From: Methylobacter sp.
GTDB taxonomy: Bacteria > Pseudomonadota > Gammaproteobacteria > Methylococcales > Methylomonadaceae
NCBI GenBank assembly: GCA_023229605.1
Contig: JALNYY010000004.1
Span: forward strand, 21,292 to 85,291
DNA: 64,000 nucleotides
Direction of reading: 5' to 3'
The notes beneath the pieces are model-generated. The model had not been told where the DNA came from and did not search any database. It was given only the letters and a program-made list of their open reading frames with translations. Made by a program: the position numbers and the translations under genes. Of the stretch, positions 55,001-62,287 are shown one piece after another. The number at the start of each line of letters is the position of its first letter. Position 1 is the stretch's first letter.

Positions 55001-55219
55001 GTTCACTTCCTGCTCGATAGGCGTCGCCACGGTTTCGGCCACCACCTTGGCGTTGGCGCCGGGATAGGTCGCGCTCACGACCACGGTGGGTGGCGCGATC
55101 TCGGGATATTGGGCAATAGGCAGGCCGATGAGTGCAAGCCCCCCGACCAGGACAATGACAATGGATAATACCGACGCGAAAATCGGGCGGTCGATGAAAA
55201 AATGCGTGAACCGGTTCAT
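52019..55219 (-). CDS. RND multidrug efflux pump, HAE1 family (AcrB/MexF-like)
   Basis: A 1066-residue inner-membrane proton-driven pump. The first helix carries FFIDRPIFASVLSIVIVLVGG. Paired large periplasmic loops and 12 helices are present. The proton-relay Asp pair is in LVLAIGIVVDDAIVVVENVER, and the second half has VGLASKNAILIVEFAKRRQEGG and RLRPILMTSFAFIMGVFPL, both typical of hydrophobe/amphiphile RND pumps. It is coupled by ATGA to the adaptor gene. Drugs or solvents are the usual substrates; the specific ones are not readable. Confidence 0.95.
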   Translation of the reverse strand: MNRFTHFFIDRPIFASVLSIVIVLVGGLALIGLPIAQYPEIAPPTVVVSATYPGANAKVVAETVATPIEQEVNGVEDMLYMSSQSTNSGNMSLTITFKPGTNLDKAQVLVQNRVALAEPKLPQEVSRQGISVKKRSPDLSLVVNLISPDKRYDSVYLSNYALLQLKDTLARLPGVGDILVFGARDYSMRLWLNPEKIAARNLTASDVITAIREQNIQVAAGVVGQQPAKESTDFQYTVSTTGRLMEAEQFADIVIKQGADGQVTRLKDVARIELGAKDYNSGLFLDGDPTVGLAIFQLPGSNALETKKAVVDAMEKLKPRFPEGLDYLLVYDTVVFVQQSIDAVIKTLFEAMLLVVLVVVIFLQNWRATVIPLLAVPVSLIGAFAVMAALGLSLNTLSLFGLVLAIGIVVDDAIVVVENVERHIALGLSARDATRKAMGEVVGPIIATALVLVAVFVPTAFITGVSGAFYKQFALTIAVSTVISAFNSLTLSPALCALLLDRAHGDKDWFTRLFDRLFGRFFAGFNRFFDSFSEGYARLVGRLIRMTAVVLVVYAGLNGLNLLAFEKVPTGFIPQQDQGYLVLYAQLPDAASLARTQEVVQQATGIILETEGVKHVNAYAGWSVLTGANQSNVATMFARLDDFDRRAGHPELHADAVVKSLKQRLAQVGDAYIAVFTPPPIRGMSSVGGFKLQIQDRSNAGIDALQSTANDLIAKGNQQPGLAGLFTTFRAGVPQLFLDVDRTRAKSMDVPLKEVFDTLQIYLGSMYVNDFNSFGRTYQVVAQADSEFRMKPGDIAELKARNLQGGMVPLGSLMSVKEITGPDKITRYNMYPAAEINGGTLPGISSGQAITIMNKLMSAELPPGFDFEWTELSLQQVLAGNVALLVFPLSVIFVFLALAAMYESWSLPFAVILIVPMCILSSLAGVWLCGMDNNIFTQIGFIVLVGLASKNAILIVEFAKRRQEGGLNRFDAAVEAARIRLRPILMTSFAFIMGVFPLVIAQGAGSESRQLLGTAVFSGMLGVTLFGLLLTPVFYVVAQALAQRWQASRHKAQGLLPHESSSGPYL

Positions 55220-56475
55220 GGCCTCAACTCTCCATCGTGCCCGGTGAGCGAGATGCGTTCAGGATTCACCTTGAGGCCCGGTTTGAGCTTCTGGATGCCT
55301 TCGATAACCGCCCATTCTTCAGCCTTCAGTCCTTCTGTGATCACGCGGGACTGGCCGATATGGGCGCCGAGAACCACTTTGCGGTATTCCACCTGGTTTT
55401 CCTGATTCACCACCCACACGAAGCGTTGCGCCTGATCCGTGCCGATGGCCCGATCAGGAAGCAGAATAGCCGGGTACGGAACGCTCGCGCGAACCCGCAT
55501 CCGGGCAAAAAAGCCGGGACTCAGCAATTCGTCCGGGTTGGCGAACACGCCCCGCAACGTCAGGGTTCCGGTGGCCGCATCTTCGCGCGGCGATATGTAG
55601 TCGAGATGTCCCTGATGAGGAAAATCAGCCTCATCAGCCACAGCCAGCTCTACCGGAGTCTGTTCCTCACTAAGACTGCCTACGCCCCCTTTCTGAGCCT
55701 GACGACGGTATTTCAGTACCGAACGCTCGTCCGCATCCACGTAAACATAGACAGGGTCGATGGAAACGATGAAGGTCAGCAAGGTTGCATCGCCTCCGCC
55801 ACCGTTGACCACATTGCCGACGGTGATCAACTCGCGGCCGATCCTACCGTCTATCGGGGAGCGCACTTGGGTATATTCCAGGTTCAACTTCGCCGTGTAA
55901 ACATTGGCCCCAGCAGACTGAACTGCCGCAACGGCTTCGCGCAACCCCTTGCTGCGGGCATCATGCTCCTCTTCGGAGATTGCCTTGGCGCGAAACAAAC
56001 GCTCGGCGCGTGACAGGTCATTTTTTGCCAATTCAAGCCGGGATTTGGCTCGCTCCAGTTCAGCTTCGGCGTAGTTCAGTTGCGCGGTGAACGGTTTCGG
56101 ATCGATCTGGAATAAAAGATCGCCTTTCCGCACCCTGTCTCCTGCCTTAAAATTCACTTTCTCCAGATGGCCGCTCACCCGCGCGCGCACGTCCACCGAG
56201 TTCACCGCTTCGATGCGGCCCGTGTATTCATCCCATTCAGTGACTTCTTGCGACAGCGGCTGTGCGATTTTAATATTGGGCAGCGGACCCTGTTTAGAAG
56301 CCGGATCGCCATGATCCCCGCAGCCGACCATCGCCATCAGAGTGACAGCGGCCAGCAGGCTCATTCGTGTGCGCTGCCTTGATGTCCTGGCTGTTTGATG
56401 CCATGCAGTGTGGAATGTTCCCCTCCGTGAACTTGAACAGTGGATGACAGCCGTCATGTGCGTTTCTTTTTTCAT
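55216..56475 (-). CDS. RND efflux periplasmic adaptor (AcrA/MexE-like lipoprotein)
   Basis: A membrane fusion protein of about 419 residues. The lipobox is in AVTLMAMVGCGDHG. The barrel-sandwich and coiled-coil parts follow (RVSGHLEKVNFKAGDRVRKGDLL, then ERAKSRLELAKNDLSRAERL), and the C-terminal beta-barrel includes RGVFANPDELLSPGFFARMRV. Start: the frame extends to 56559 (TTG) and 56520, but those lie at or before the predicted transcription start, so the ATG at 56475 is preferred; ATGs at 56457 and 56364 are alternatives. The adaptor heads the RND operon. Confidence 0.9.
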   Translation of the reverse strand: MKKETHMTAVIHCSSSRRGTFHTAWHQTARTSRQRTRMSLLAAVTLMAMVGCGDHGDPASKQGPLPNIKIAQPLSQEVTEWDEYTGRIEAVNSVDVRARVSGHLEKVNFKAGDRVRKGDLLFQIDPKPFTAQLNYAEAELERAKSRLELAKNDLSRAERLFRAKAISEEEHDARSKGLREAVAAVQSAGANVYTAKLNLEYTQVRSPIDGRIGRELITVGNVVNGGGGDATLLTFIVSIDPVYVYVDADERSVLKYRRQAQKGGVGSLSEEQTPVELAVADEADFPHQGHLDYISPREDAATGTLTLRGVFANPDELLSPGFFARMRVRASVPYPAILLPDRAIGTDQAQRFVWVVNQENQVEYRKVVLGAHIGQSRVITEGLKAEEWAVIEGIQKLKPGLKVNPERISLTGHDGELRP

Positions 56476-56530
56476 CCTTTTTACACCCTGATCTTTAATA
56501 GCAAAAAAATGGTAAGACATATTATCATTT

Positions 56531-56559
56531 AATTTAAGGTATGATACAGTCTGAGTCAA
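56531..56559 (-). promoter_or_regulatory. Promoter of the RND operon with overlapping inverted repeat
   Basis: On the minus strand, -35 TTGACT (56559-56554) and -10 TAAATT (56536-56531), 17 bases apart. An inverted repeat TATCAT (56523-56528) / ATGATA (56541-56546) overlaps the -10 and spacer and may be the operator of the divergent TetR gene. Confidence 0.5.
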
Positions 56560-56581
56560 TTAATTTCGTGAGCACTACACC

Positions 56582-57226
56582 ATGATTAAATGCGGACGAC
56601 CTCGCAAAGGAAAGGAGCTTCAAAGCCGCGATCGGTTACTGGACACCGCCTCCAGCCTTTTCCTGGAGCACGGCTACGGCAACCTCAGCCTGGAAACCAT
56701 CGCCAGAGAAGCGCGCGTGTCAATGCGAACCATCTATAGCCAGTTCGGCGGCAAGGCCGGACTGTTCGGTGCGATGATAAGGCGTTGCAGCGACCGGTTC
56801 GTCACCAGCCTGTCCGAAGAACACGTTCTGGCAAGTTCCCCTGATGAAGTGCTGATCTCTTTTGCCAAGCAATTTCTGCACGGCATCACGCGACCGGACG
56901 TAGTGCGCATGCGCGCCATGCTTGTCGGCGAGTCGCCACGCTTCCCCGATCTCGCCATTCAATTCTATGAACAAGGGCCGCAGCGCACCCTGAATCATCT
57001 CGCGCAGTTTTTCGCCCGGCTGCAGAAAGTAGACTATTTTGTCGCCATGGATCCTCATTTTCTCGCCGAACAATTCCTCAGCGCATTGCGCAGTGAACGG
57101 TTACTAAAATTACAACTCGGTCTGGAACCCACGCCCGACGAAGCGGAAATCGATATCTGGGTACGGCAGGCCATCAACCTGTTCCTGCACGGCAGCCTGA
57201 AAAACAGGCATCCAGCTGCAGGTTAA
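56582..57226 (+). CDS. TetR family regulator of the RND operon
   Basis: A 214-residue TetR-type repressor divergent from the RND adaptor. The N-terminal helix-turn-helix reads LSLETIAREARVSMRTIYSQFGGK. The rest is a ligand-binding helical domain with a C-terminal part like AcrR/AefR (QAINLFLHGSL). The TAA stop and the last codons (HPAAG) fall within the 38-base direct repeat that also marks the ABC operon junction, so the C terminus may be a product of the insertion. Confidence 0.9.
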   Translation: MIKCGRPRKGKELQSRDRLLDTASSLFLEHGYGNLSLETIAREARVSMRTIYSQFGGKAGLFGAMIRRCSDRFVTSLSEEHVLASSPDEVLISFAKQFLHGITRPDVVRMRAMLVGESPRFPDLAIQFYEQGPQRTLNHLAQFFARLQKVDYFVAMDPHFLAEQFLSALRSERLLKLQLGLEPTPDEAEIDIWVRQAINLFLHGSLKNRHPAAG

Positions 57227-57249
57227 ACTCACGGCAGCTCCTCATTTTC
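57212..57249 (-). repeat. 38-base direct repeat, ATPase-side copy
   Basis: Covers the last codons and TGA of the ABC ATPase gene and what looks like the dead first seven codons of a permease (GTG AGT TTA ACC ...). It overlaps the TetR 3' end. 29 of 38 bases match 50305-50342. Confidence 0.75.
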
Positions 57250-59190
57250 CAGAGCCAGAACCCGGTAAACAAAAACATCCTCCAGCGCAGGCGCATGGGC
57301 CGTTAAACCAATCAGCCGAATCCCCTGTTTATCCAGCAAGGCCTGAATCTGTCTTTCCACCGCCTCAATATCCAGCGCCAGCAGATGGATATGCTTGCCA
57401 AACAGGGCGACGCCCTTAAAACCGGCCTGTTCAAGCAAAGCCAGCGTTTCCAGCGGGCTATCCGTGGCGATCTCAAGCAATTGCCCGGCCTCCTGTTGCA
57501 AGGCCCGGATCATGTTTGCGGGCGAATCGTCGGCGACGATGCGCCCCGCATACATCAGCGCCAGGTGATCGCAATGTTCGGCCTCACTCATGTAATGCGT
57601 AGTCACCAGGATAGCCACCCGTTCCACGCGGGCAAGGTGCACCAGAATATCCCAGAAGTGGCGCCGCCCAACAGGATCCACCCCTGAGGTGGGTTCATCC
57701 AGGAAAAGCACGCCGGGCTGATGAACCAGCGCGCAACCCAGCGCCAGCCGCTGACGGATACCCATCGGCAGGCTGCCTGCCAGCTGCCCGGTGACATCGG
57801 CTAATCCGGCAATGTCTATCACCCAGGCTATGCGTTGCCTGATGACGCCCCTGTCAACGCCATAAATGCGCGCATAGAGCTGGATGTTCTCCAGCACAGT
57901 CAGATCCAGATAAAGGGAAAATGCCTGCGACATATAACCGATGCGTTCCTTGATAGTCTGCCCTGCATGGCGCATATCGGCGCCCGCCACCTGCCCTTCG
58001 CCGCCGGTGGGCGGAAGTATGCCGGTCAGCATTTTGATGGCGGTAGTCTTGCCTGCCCCGTTGGCTCCCAGCAGGCCGAATATCTCCCCCTGGCGAACCT
58101 TGAAATCGATCCTGTCAACCGCGCGGAACCGGCCAAAATCGCGGGTTAACTGCCGCGCTTCAATAGCGATGCCCTGACCTTCCGGCAGCGGCTTATCAAG
58201 GCTGGGAACGGCATGATTGTTTGTCTTCTGATCGGCCAGCCTCCGCCGGCGCAACAAGGCAATAAAGGCATCTTCCAGCTCCGCTTCAGAGGCGCTGATG
58301 GCTCTAATCTCCACTCCAACGAGCAAATCGGAGACTGTTTTTGATGCCTCATCCGAAGATTTGTCATCGACAAAAACCCGCAACTGGGAGCCGATGACTT
58401 CCACCTGGGAATAATGGTTTTTAAGCTGATCCAGCGCGTGAATCTGCGGTTCGGCTGACAGTTCCACCAGACTGCCCTGAGCCTGCTGGCAAATAAATCC
58501 TGGCTCTCCTGCGGCCAGTATTTGTCCGCCATACATCAAGGAAAGCCGGTGGAAACGGGCCGCTTCATCCATATACGCCGTAGAAACCAGCGCCGTAACG
58601 CCCTGTTCGCGCAGCAGCTCAGCCAGAATAGCCCAAAAATCCCTGCGCGAAACCGGATCAACCCCGGTGGTGGGCTCATCGAGGATAATCAGTTCGGGTT
58701 CGTGGATCAGCGTACAAACCAGTCCCAGTTTTTGCTTCATGCCGCCGGAGAGATTTTTCATCGGCCGGTCACGAAACTTGTCCAGCCGGGTCATCCTGAG
58801 CAGTTTATGTTTGCGTTCGGCAAGCTGGGTGTCCGTTACCTGACGCAGTTGCGCAAAGAAATCGATATTTTCCTCTACCGACAAGTCGCCGTAGAGATTA
58901 AGCCCCAGCCCCTGCGGCATGAACCCCAGCCGCCCCTTTATGCGCTCTGCGGCCGACTCGGAATCAACCTCGACGCCGAACACTTCCAGCTTGCCTTGCT
59001 CAAAGGACAGTACGCCGGCAATCGCCTTCATCAGGCTGCTCTTGCCGGAGCCGTCCGGCCCGATCAGTCCGTAAATTTCGCCGCGCTCGACACTCAGGTC
59101 AACGCCTTTTACGGCCAGCTGTTTTTTATAACTTTTGCAGAACCCCTGTATTTTGATGACAGGTTCTTTTACCAGCGGGGTTTCGCCCAT
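57229..59190 (-). CDS. ABC exporter ATP-binding protein with two ATPase domains (RbbA/YhiH-like)
   Basis: A 653-residue cytosolic double ATPase. The first domain has Walker A GPDGSGKSS, signature LSGGMKQKLGLV and Walker B LIILDEPTTGVD. The second has GANGAGKTTA, a degenerate signature LPMGIRQRLALG in place of LSGGQ, and VLFLDEPTSGVD. A linker with an acidic/Lys patch (~300-340) joins them. E. coli RbbA carries a fused permease; here permeases are separate and lie beyond the RND genes. It overlaps the adaptor gene by 22 bases. Exporter substrate is unknown. Confidence 0.92.
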   Translation of the reverse strand: MGETPLVKEPVIKIQGFCKSYKKQLAVKGVDLSVERGEIYGLIGPDGSGKSSLMKAIAGVLSFEQGKLEVFGVEVDSESAAERIKGRLGFMPQGLGLNLYGDLSVEENIDFFAQLRQVTDTQLAERKHKLLRMTRLDKFRDRPMKNLSGGMKQKLGLVCTLIHEPELIILDEPTTGVDPVSRRDFWAILAELLREQGVTALVSTAYMDEAARFHRLSLMYGGQILAAGEPGFICQQAQGSLVELSAEPQIHALDQLKNHYSQVEVIGSQLRVFVDDKSSDEASKTVSDLLVGVEIRAISASEAELEDAFIALLRRRRLADQKTNNHAVPSLDKPLPEGQGIAIEARQLTRDFGRFRAVDRIDFKVRQGEIFGLLGANGAGKTTAIKMLTGILPPTGGEGQVAGADMRHAGQTIKERIGYMSQAFSLYLDLTVLENIQLYARIYGVDRGVIRQRIAWVIDIAGLADVTGQLAGSLPMGIRQRLALGCALVHQPGVLFLDEPTSGVDPVGRRHFWDILVHLARVERVAILVTTHYMSEAEHCDHLALMYAGRIVADDSPANMIRALQQEAGQLLEIATDSPLETLALLEQAGFKGVALFGKHIHLLALDIEAVERQIQALLDKQGIRLIGLTAHAPALEDVFVYRVLALENEELP

Positions 59191-60278
59191 AGCGCACTCT
59201 CCTGCCAGCGAATCACCGCGTCAGCGGGCAGTCCGGGAGTCAACCGATGATCCGGGTTTCCATCCAGATAAAGTTTGACGGCGTACACCAGCTTGACCCG
59301 CTCATCGGCTGTCTGCACCTCTTTGGGCGTAAATTCCGCCTGGGAGGCAATATAACGGAGCGTCGCTGGAAAAGGCTGGTCCGGAAATGCATCGGTATAA
59401 ATCCGGGCGGGCAGCCCCAATCGAACCTTGCCGATTTCCTTTTCCGGCACATAGACTTTCAAATACAACCGATCCAGGTCGACAATATCAAACAGCGGGT
59501 TGCCGGCCGCTACCACTTCGCCGACATCGACAATGCGGGTGGTAATCATGCCGGTTGCAGGCGCCCGAATAACAAGATCATCCAGCACGCTTTGCGCCTC
59601 GGCCAGCGCCGCCTCGGCCTGTGTCAACTGAGCCGCCAGCGCCGCGACCTCGTCCTCCTGGGCTTTAATCTGATCCCAGCCCAGCTCCGCTTCCGCCAGC
59701 AGTTTTTCCGCCTGAATGACGGCGGTTTGAGCCGTGGTGTGCTGGGCGCGCGCCACCTTCCAGCTTAGCTCTGCCTGCTCGGTGCGCTGTTTTTCCACCG
59801 TCTGTCTTTTTAACAATTCGCTAAACCGTTCGGCATCCTTGTGCGTCTGCTCTTCAGTGGCATTGGCGGAAACCTGGCCTGCATTGGCATGGGTCACTCC
59901 CGCTTTAGCCGTTTCCACCTTTAACGGGACATTTTTCTTGAACACTGACAGCGATGTCCGGGCGGCAGTAAGCTTTGCCTTAATGGCATCCACCGCCGAT
60001 TTGGCCTGATCCAACCGGGCGCGGGTCTGGACATCATCCAGTTTGACCAGAATCCGGCCTTTTTCAACCTGATCGCCTTCCCTGGCCAGCAATTCGGTGA
60101 CGCGCCCTGACCACTTACCGGCCACGGTGTAATGATCGCCCTCGATGCGGCCATTGGCCTGAACCAGTCCTTCGGGAAAAGGCGGCTCGCGCCACGCTAA
60201 CCACCAGACGGCCAGTGCAACGAGAAATCCGCTGATAAGCAGCGCGATGACAGTAGATGTTCGGGGTTTATTTTCCAT
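59169..60278 (-). CDS. HlyD-family adaptor of the ABC exporter (YhiI-like)
   Basis: A 369-residue inner-membrane-anchored adaptor. The membrane helix is at ~9-28, followed by the biotinyl-lipoyl-like NGRIEGDHYTVAGKWSGRV, a long Ala/Glu-rich coiled coil (~75-235), and the barrel with VIRAPATGMITTRIVDVGEVVAAGNPL. It connects the ABC permeases to the TolC-type channel encoded upstream. The last 22 bases overlap the ATPase gene. Family resemblance to YhiI is good. Confidence 0.9.
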   Translation of the reverse strand: MENKPRTSTVIALLISGFLVALAVWWLAWREPPFPEGLVQANGRIEGDHYTVAGKWSGRVTELLAREGDQVEKGRILVKLDDVQTRARLDQAKSAVDAIKAKLTAARTSLSVFKKNVPLKVETAKAGVTHANAGQVSANATEEQTHKDAERFSELLKRQTVEKQRTEQAELSWKVARAQHTTAQTAVIQAEKLLAEAELGWDQIKAQEDEVAALAAQLTQAEAALAEAQSVLDDLVIRAPATGMITTRIVDVGEVVAAGNPLFDIVDLDRLYLKVYVPEKEIGKVRLGLPARIYTDAFPDQPFPATLRYIASQAEFTPKEVQTADERVKLVYAVKLYLDGNPDHRLTPGLPADAVIRWQESALWAKPRW

Positions 60279-60319
60279 ATTCGATGCTCCGGCCTGCCTG
60301 GCTTCAAGGGAACCTGAGG

Positions 60320-61609
60320 TTACAAAATACCTAACGCGCGCCGCAAATGCAGTGTGGCTAGTGTGGCATCATAATTCGCATTGTTGAAATTATCGTGCAT
60401 CATCGTGCGCAAATCTTCCGCCTTGAGCACATCGGTATTAGTAGACAAGCCCTGCTGATAGCGGTCGGCAGTGACTTTCATATTTTCATCGGCTTGCGCG
60501 ATGGCTTGCCGGGTCACGGCTATGCGTTTTTGCGTTTCCTGAACATCCAGCCATGCCTTGCGCACCTGCAAGCCAATCGTGCTGGTTAAGTCGTCGCGTT
60601 GCTCTTTTAAGGAAATGGCTTGCCGGGTAAGCGCATCGCTCCGGTGACCGGAACTGCCGTCAAATAATTTCCACTCCATGCCGACATTGGCCATCCACAT
60701 GCCTTGAAATGCCTGATAGCGGTTTTCCTGATACTGGTAACCGCCATTGACAGCGATCTGCGGCAACAGGCCGGATTTTACACTCTGCGCCTGCTGGTTC
60801 AACGACTCTATTTGCTGCGCCAGTGCGACCAATTCCGGACGCTGTTTTAAGGCATTGCTGCTCAGTTCGTTTAATTCTCCCTGCGGAGTTTCCGGGAACT
60901 GGTGAGTCAGCTTAACTTCATCGGCAAGGTTCCGGTCCAATAACTGATTATAACGCGACCGGGCGATGTCCAGTTGGTTGCTCGCCTGCACAACCAGCTG
61001 CTGGGCGTTGACCAGTTCCACATTCGCCGCCAATACGTCGTTGCGGGCAACCATGCCCTGATCAAAAAGGTTATTCACGTCCTTACTGTGCGCGGCCAGG
61101 CTGTCGACATGGCTTTGCGCAACCTGCAAGGCGCTTTCAGCGCGTAATACCGCGACATAAGCCTCTGCCACCTGCATTTTGATATTTAAAACGGAAGTGA
61201 TTTCATTGGACTGCACCGCCTGCAAGGACGCTTCGGCGGCATCGATGTTATGGCTGATGCGCCCGCTGGTAAAAACCGGCACTGAGGCTATCGCCTGAGC
61301 TTTCGCGCTCCCGGCCTGAGCCGTATTGAACAGGGCCGTTTCCCCGCTTATTTGTGTCTTGGCTGCCGGCGTTTCGTTGTACTGGGTATAACCGCTGCTC
61401 ACATTAATATCGGGAATTCTCTGCCCCTGGGCCGACTGCAACTGCTGTTCGGAAGCGCTGGTATCGGCTTTTGCCGACTTGATCTGATGATTATTCTCGA
61501 TGGCGCTGCCCCAGGCATCTTCCAGCGTTTCCGCCGAAGCCCCGGCAACAGAGAAAATCATTAATCCGCTTATCAGGCCGGTAATCAGGCGATTTTTATG
61601 CATCAGCAC
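60320..61609 (-). CDS. TolC family outer-membrane channel
   Basis: A 429-residue exported channel. The signal peptide ends at GASAE (about residue 27). Two repeats of the OEP family are seen: first IENNHQIKSAKADTSASEQQLQ, second LKQRPELVALAQQIESLNQQAQ. The C-terminal repeats are typical (ADRYQQGLSTNTDVLKAEDL). Together with the HlyD adaptor, dual ATPase and two permeases it makes a complete tripartite ABC exporter. It overlaps the TetR gene upstream by 14 bases. Confidence 0.92.
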   Translation of the reverse strand: MLMHKNRLITGLISGLMIFSVAGASAETLEDAWGSAIENNHQIKSAKADTSASEQQLQSAQGQRIPDINVSSGYTQYNETPAAKTQISGETALFNTAQAGSAKAQAIASVPVFTSGRISHNIDAAEASLQAVQSNEITSVLNIKMQVAEAYVAVLRAESALQVAQSHVDSLAAHSKDVNNLFDQGMVARNDVLAANVELVNAQQLVVQASNQLDIARSRYNQLLDRNLADEVKLTHQFPETPQGELNELSSNALKQRPELVALAQQIESLNQQAQSVKSGLLPQIAVNGGYQYQENRYQAFQGMWMANVGMEWKLFDGSSGHRSDALTRQAISLKEQRDDLTSTIGLQVRKAWLDVQETQKRIAVTRQAIAQADENMKVTADRYQQGLSTNTDVLKAEDLRTMMHDNFNNANYDATLATLHLRRALGIL

Positions 61610-62210
61610 GGAGAATACCTCGCATATAAAAAGAAATGACCTGTGAAACCAGGCGTTTTTTTTCGTCAGCGGAAGGCCGCAACGTTTTCGACAACAGGCA
61701 ACGACAATGCAGATCGCCTTTCAGCATGCTGAAAAATGCATCCGCCGCAAATACAGGATCGGCGATGTTATAGCTGCCGCTCGCATTCAAGCGCCGGAAA
61801 TAATCTTCCAACTGCGTCAATGCGGCTTGCGGGCCGCTCTGGTAAAACAATTGACCCAGTTCCGGGAAATCGGGGCTTTCCGCGACCACCAGCCGGTAAA
61901 TGGCCAGCGCATCTTCGGCATACATCAGATCCACTGCGGATGTCGCGATTTGGATCAGATTGTTTTCCACATCATCCGACTCGATAGTCGCTTGGGTCAT
62001 GGTTTGCAATAAAGACCCGCACAACCCTGAAATGACCGCCGCCAGCAAGGCATTCTTGCTGTCGAAATGGTTGTAAAGAGTGGCCTTGGAAACGGGCGCA
62101 GCCCGGGCGATTTTTTCCATGCTCACGTTACGGTAGCCATGCGCCAAAAACATGCGGGTTGCACCGCTAATAATAGCCAGACGCTTGGGGTCAGTAGATT
62201 CTGAGGTCAT
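61596..62210 (-). CDS. TetR family regulator of the ABC exporter operon
   Basis: A 204-residue TetR-type repressor heading the ABC exporter operon. The helix-turn-helix is in VSMEKIARAAPVSKATLYNHFDSK; the ligand domain resembles AefR/TetR_C (DVENNLIQIATSAVDLMYAEDALAIYRLVVAESPDFPELGQLFY). It is coupled to the TolC-type gene by a 14-base overlap. A perfect palindrome in the short gap to emrA is its probable operator, so it may control both divergent operons. Confidence 0.9.
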   Translation of the reverse strand: MTSESTDPKRLAIISGATRMFLAHGYRNVSMEKIARAAPVSKATLYNHFDSKNALLAAVISGLCGSLLQTMTQATIESDDVENNLIQIATSAVDLMYAEDALAIYRLVVAESPDFPELGQLFYQSGPQAALTQLEDYFRRLNASGSYNIADPVFAADAFFSMLKGDLHCRCLLSKTLRPSADEKKRLVSQVISFYMRGILRADA

Positions 62211-62226
62211 TTTTTGAAAGAAACTG

Positions 62227-62254
62227 TTGCCAAATAAAGAGGTTCGGTTAGACT
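62227..62254 (+). promoter_or_regulatory. Possible promoter of emrA
   Basis: TTGCCA (62227-62232) and TAGACT (62249-62254), 16 bases apart, directly before the operator palindrome. On the other strand TTGATA (62278-62273) could be the -35 of the TetR operon. Both are moderate matches. Confidence 0.35.
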
Positions 62255-62274
62255 AAACTAAACCGTTTAGTTTA
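62254..62274. promoter_or_regulatory. Perfect palindrome, probable TetR operator
   Basis: AAACTAAAC-C-GTTTAGTTT (62255-62273), extended to 21 bases by T and A at the ends. It is a perfect inverted repeat about one base centre, as TetR-type operators are. It lies in the 77-base gap between the divergent TetR and emrA genes, at the expected transcription start of emrA. Confidence 0.7.
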
Positions 62275-62287
62275 TCAAGGTAGTTTT

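Noticed and set aside
53951..55168. A 405-codon plus-strand frame opposite the RND pump gene
   Set aside because: Antisense shadow of a high-GC, strongly coding gene; rich in His, Gln and Gly with no recognisable domain, no ribosome-binding site.
52019..61609. That both efflux blocks form one large operon
   Set aside because: The plus-strand TetR gene (56582-57226) interrupts the minus-strand genes, the RND block has its own divergent promoter, and the repeat evidence points to insertion.
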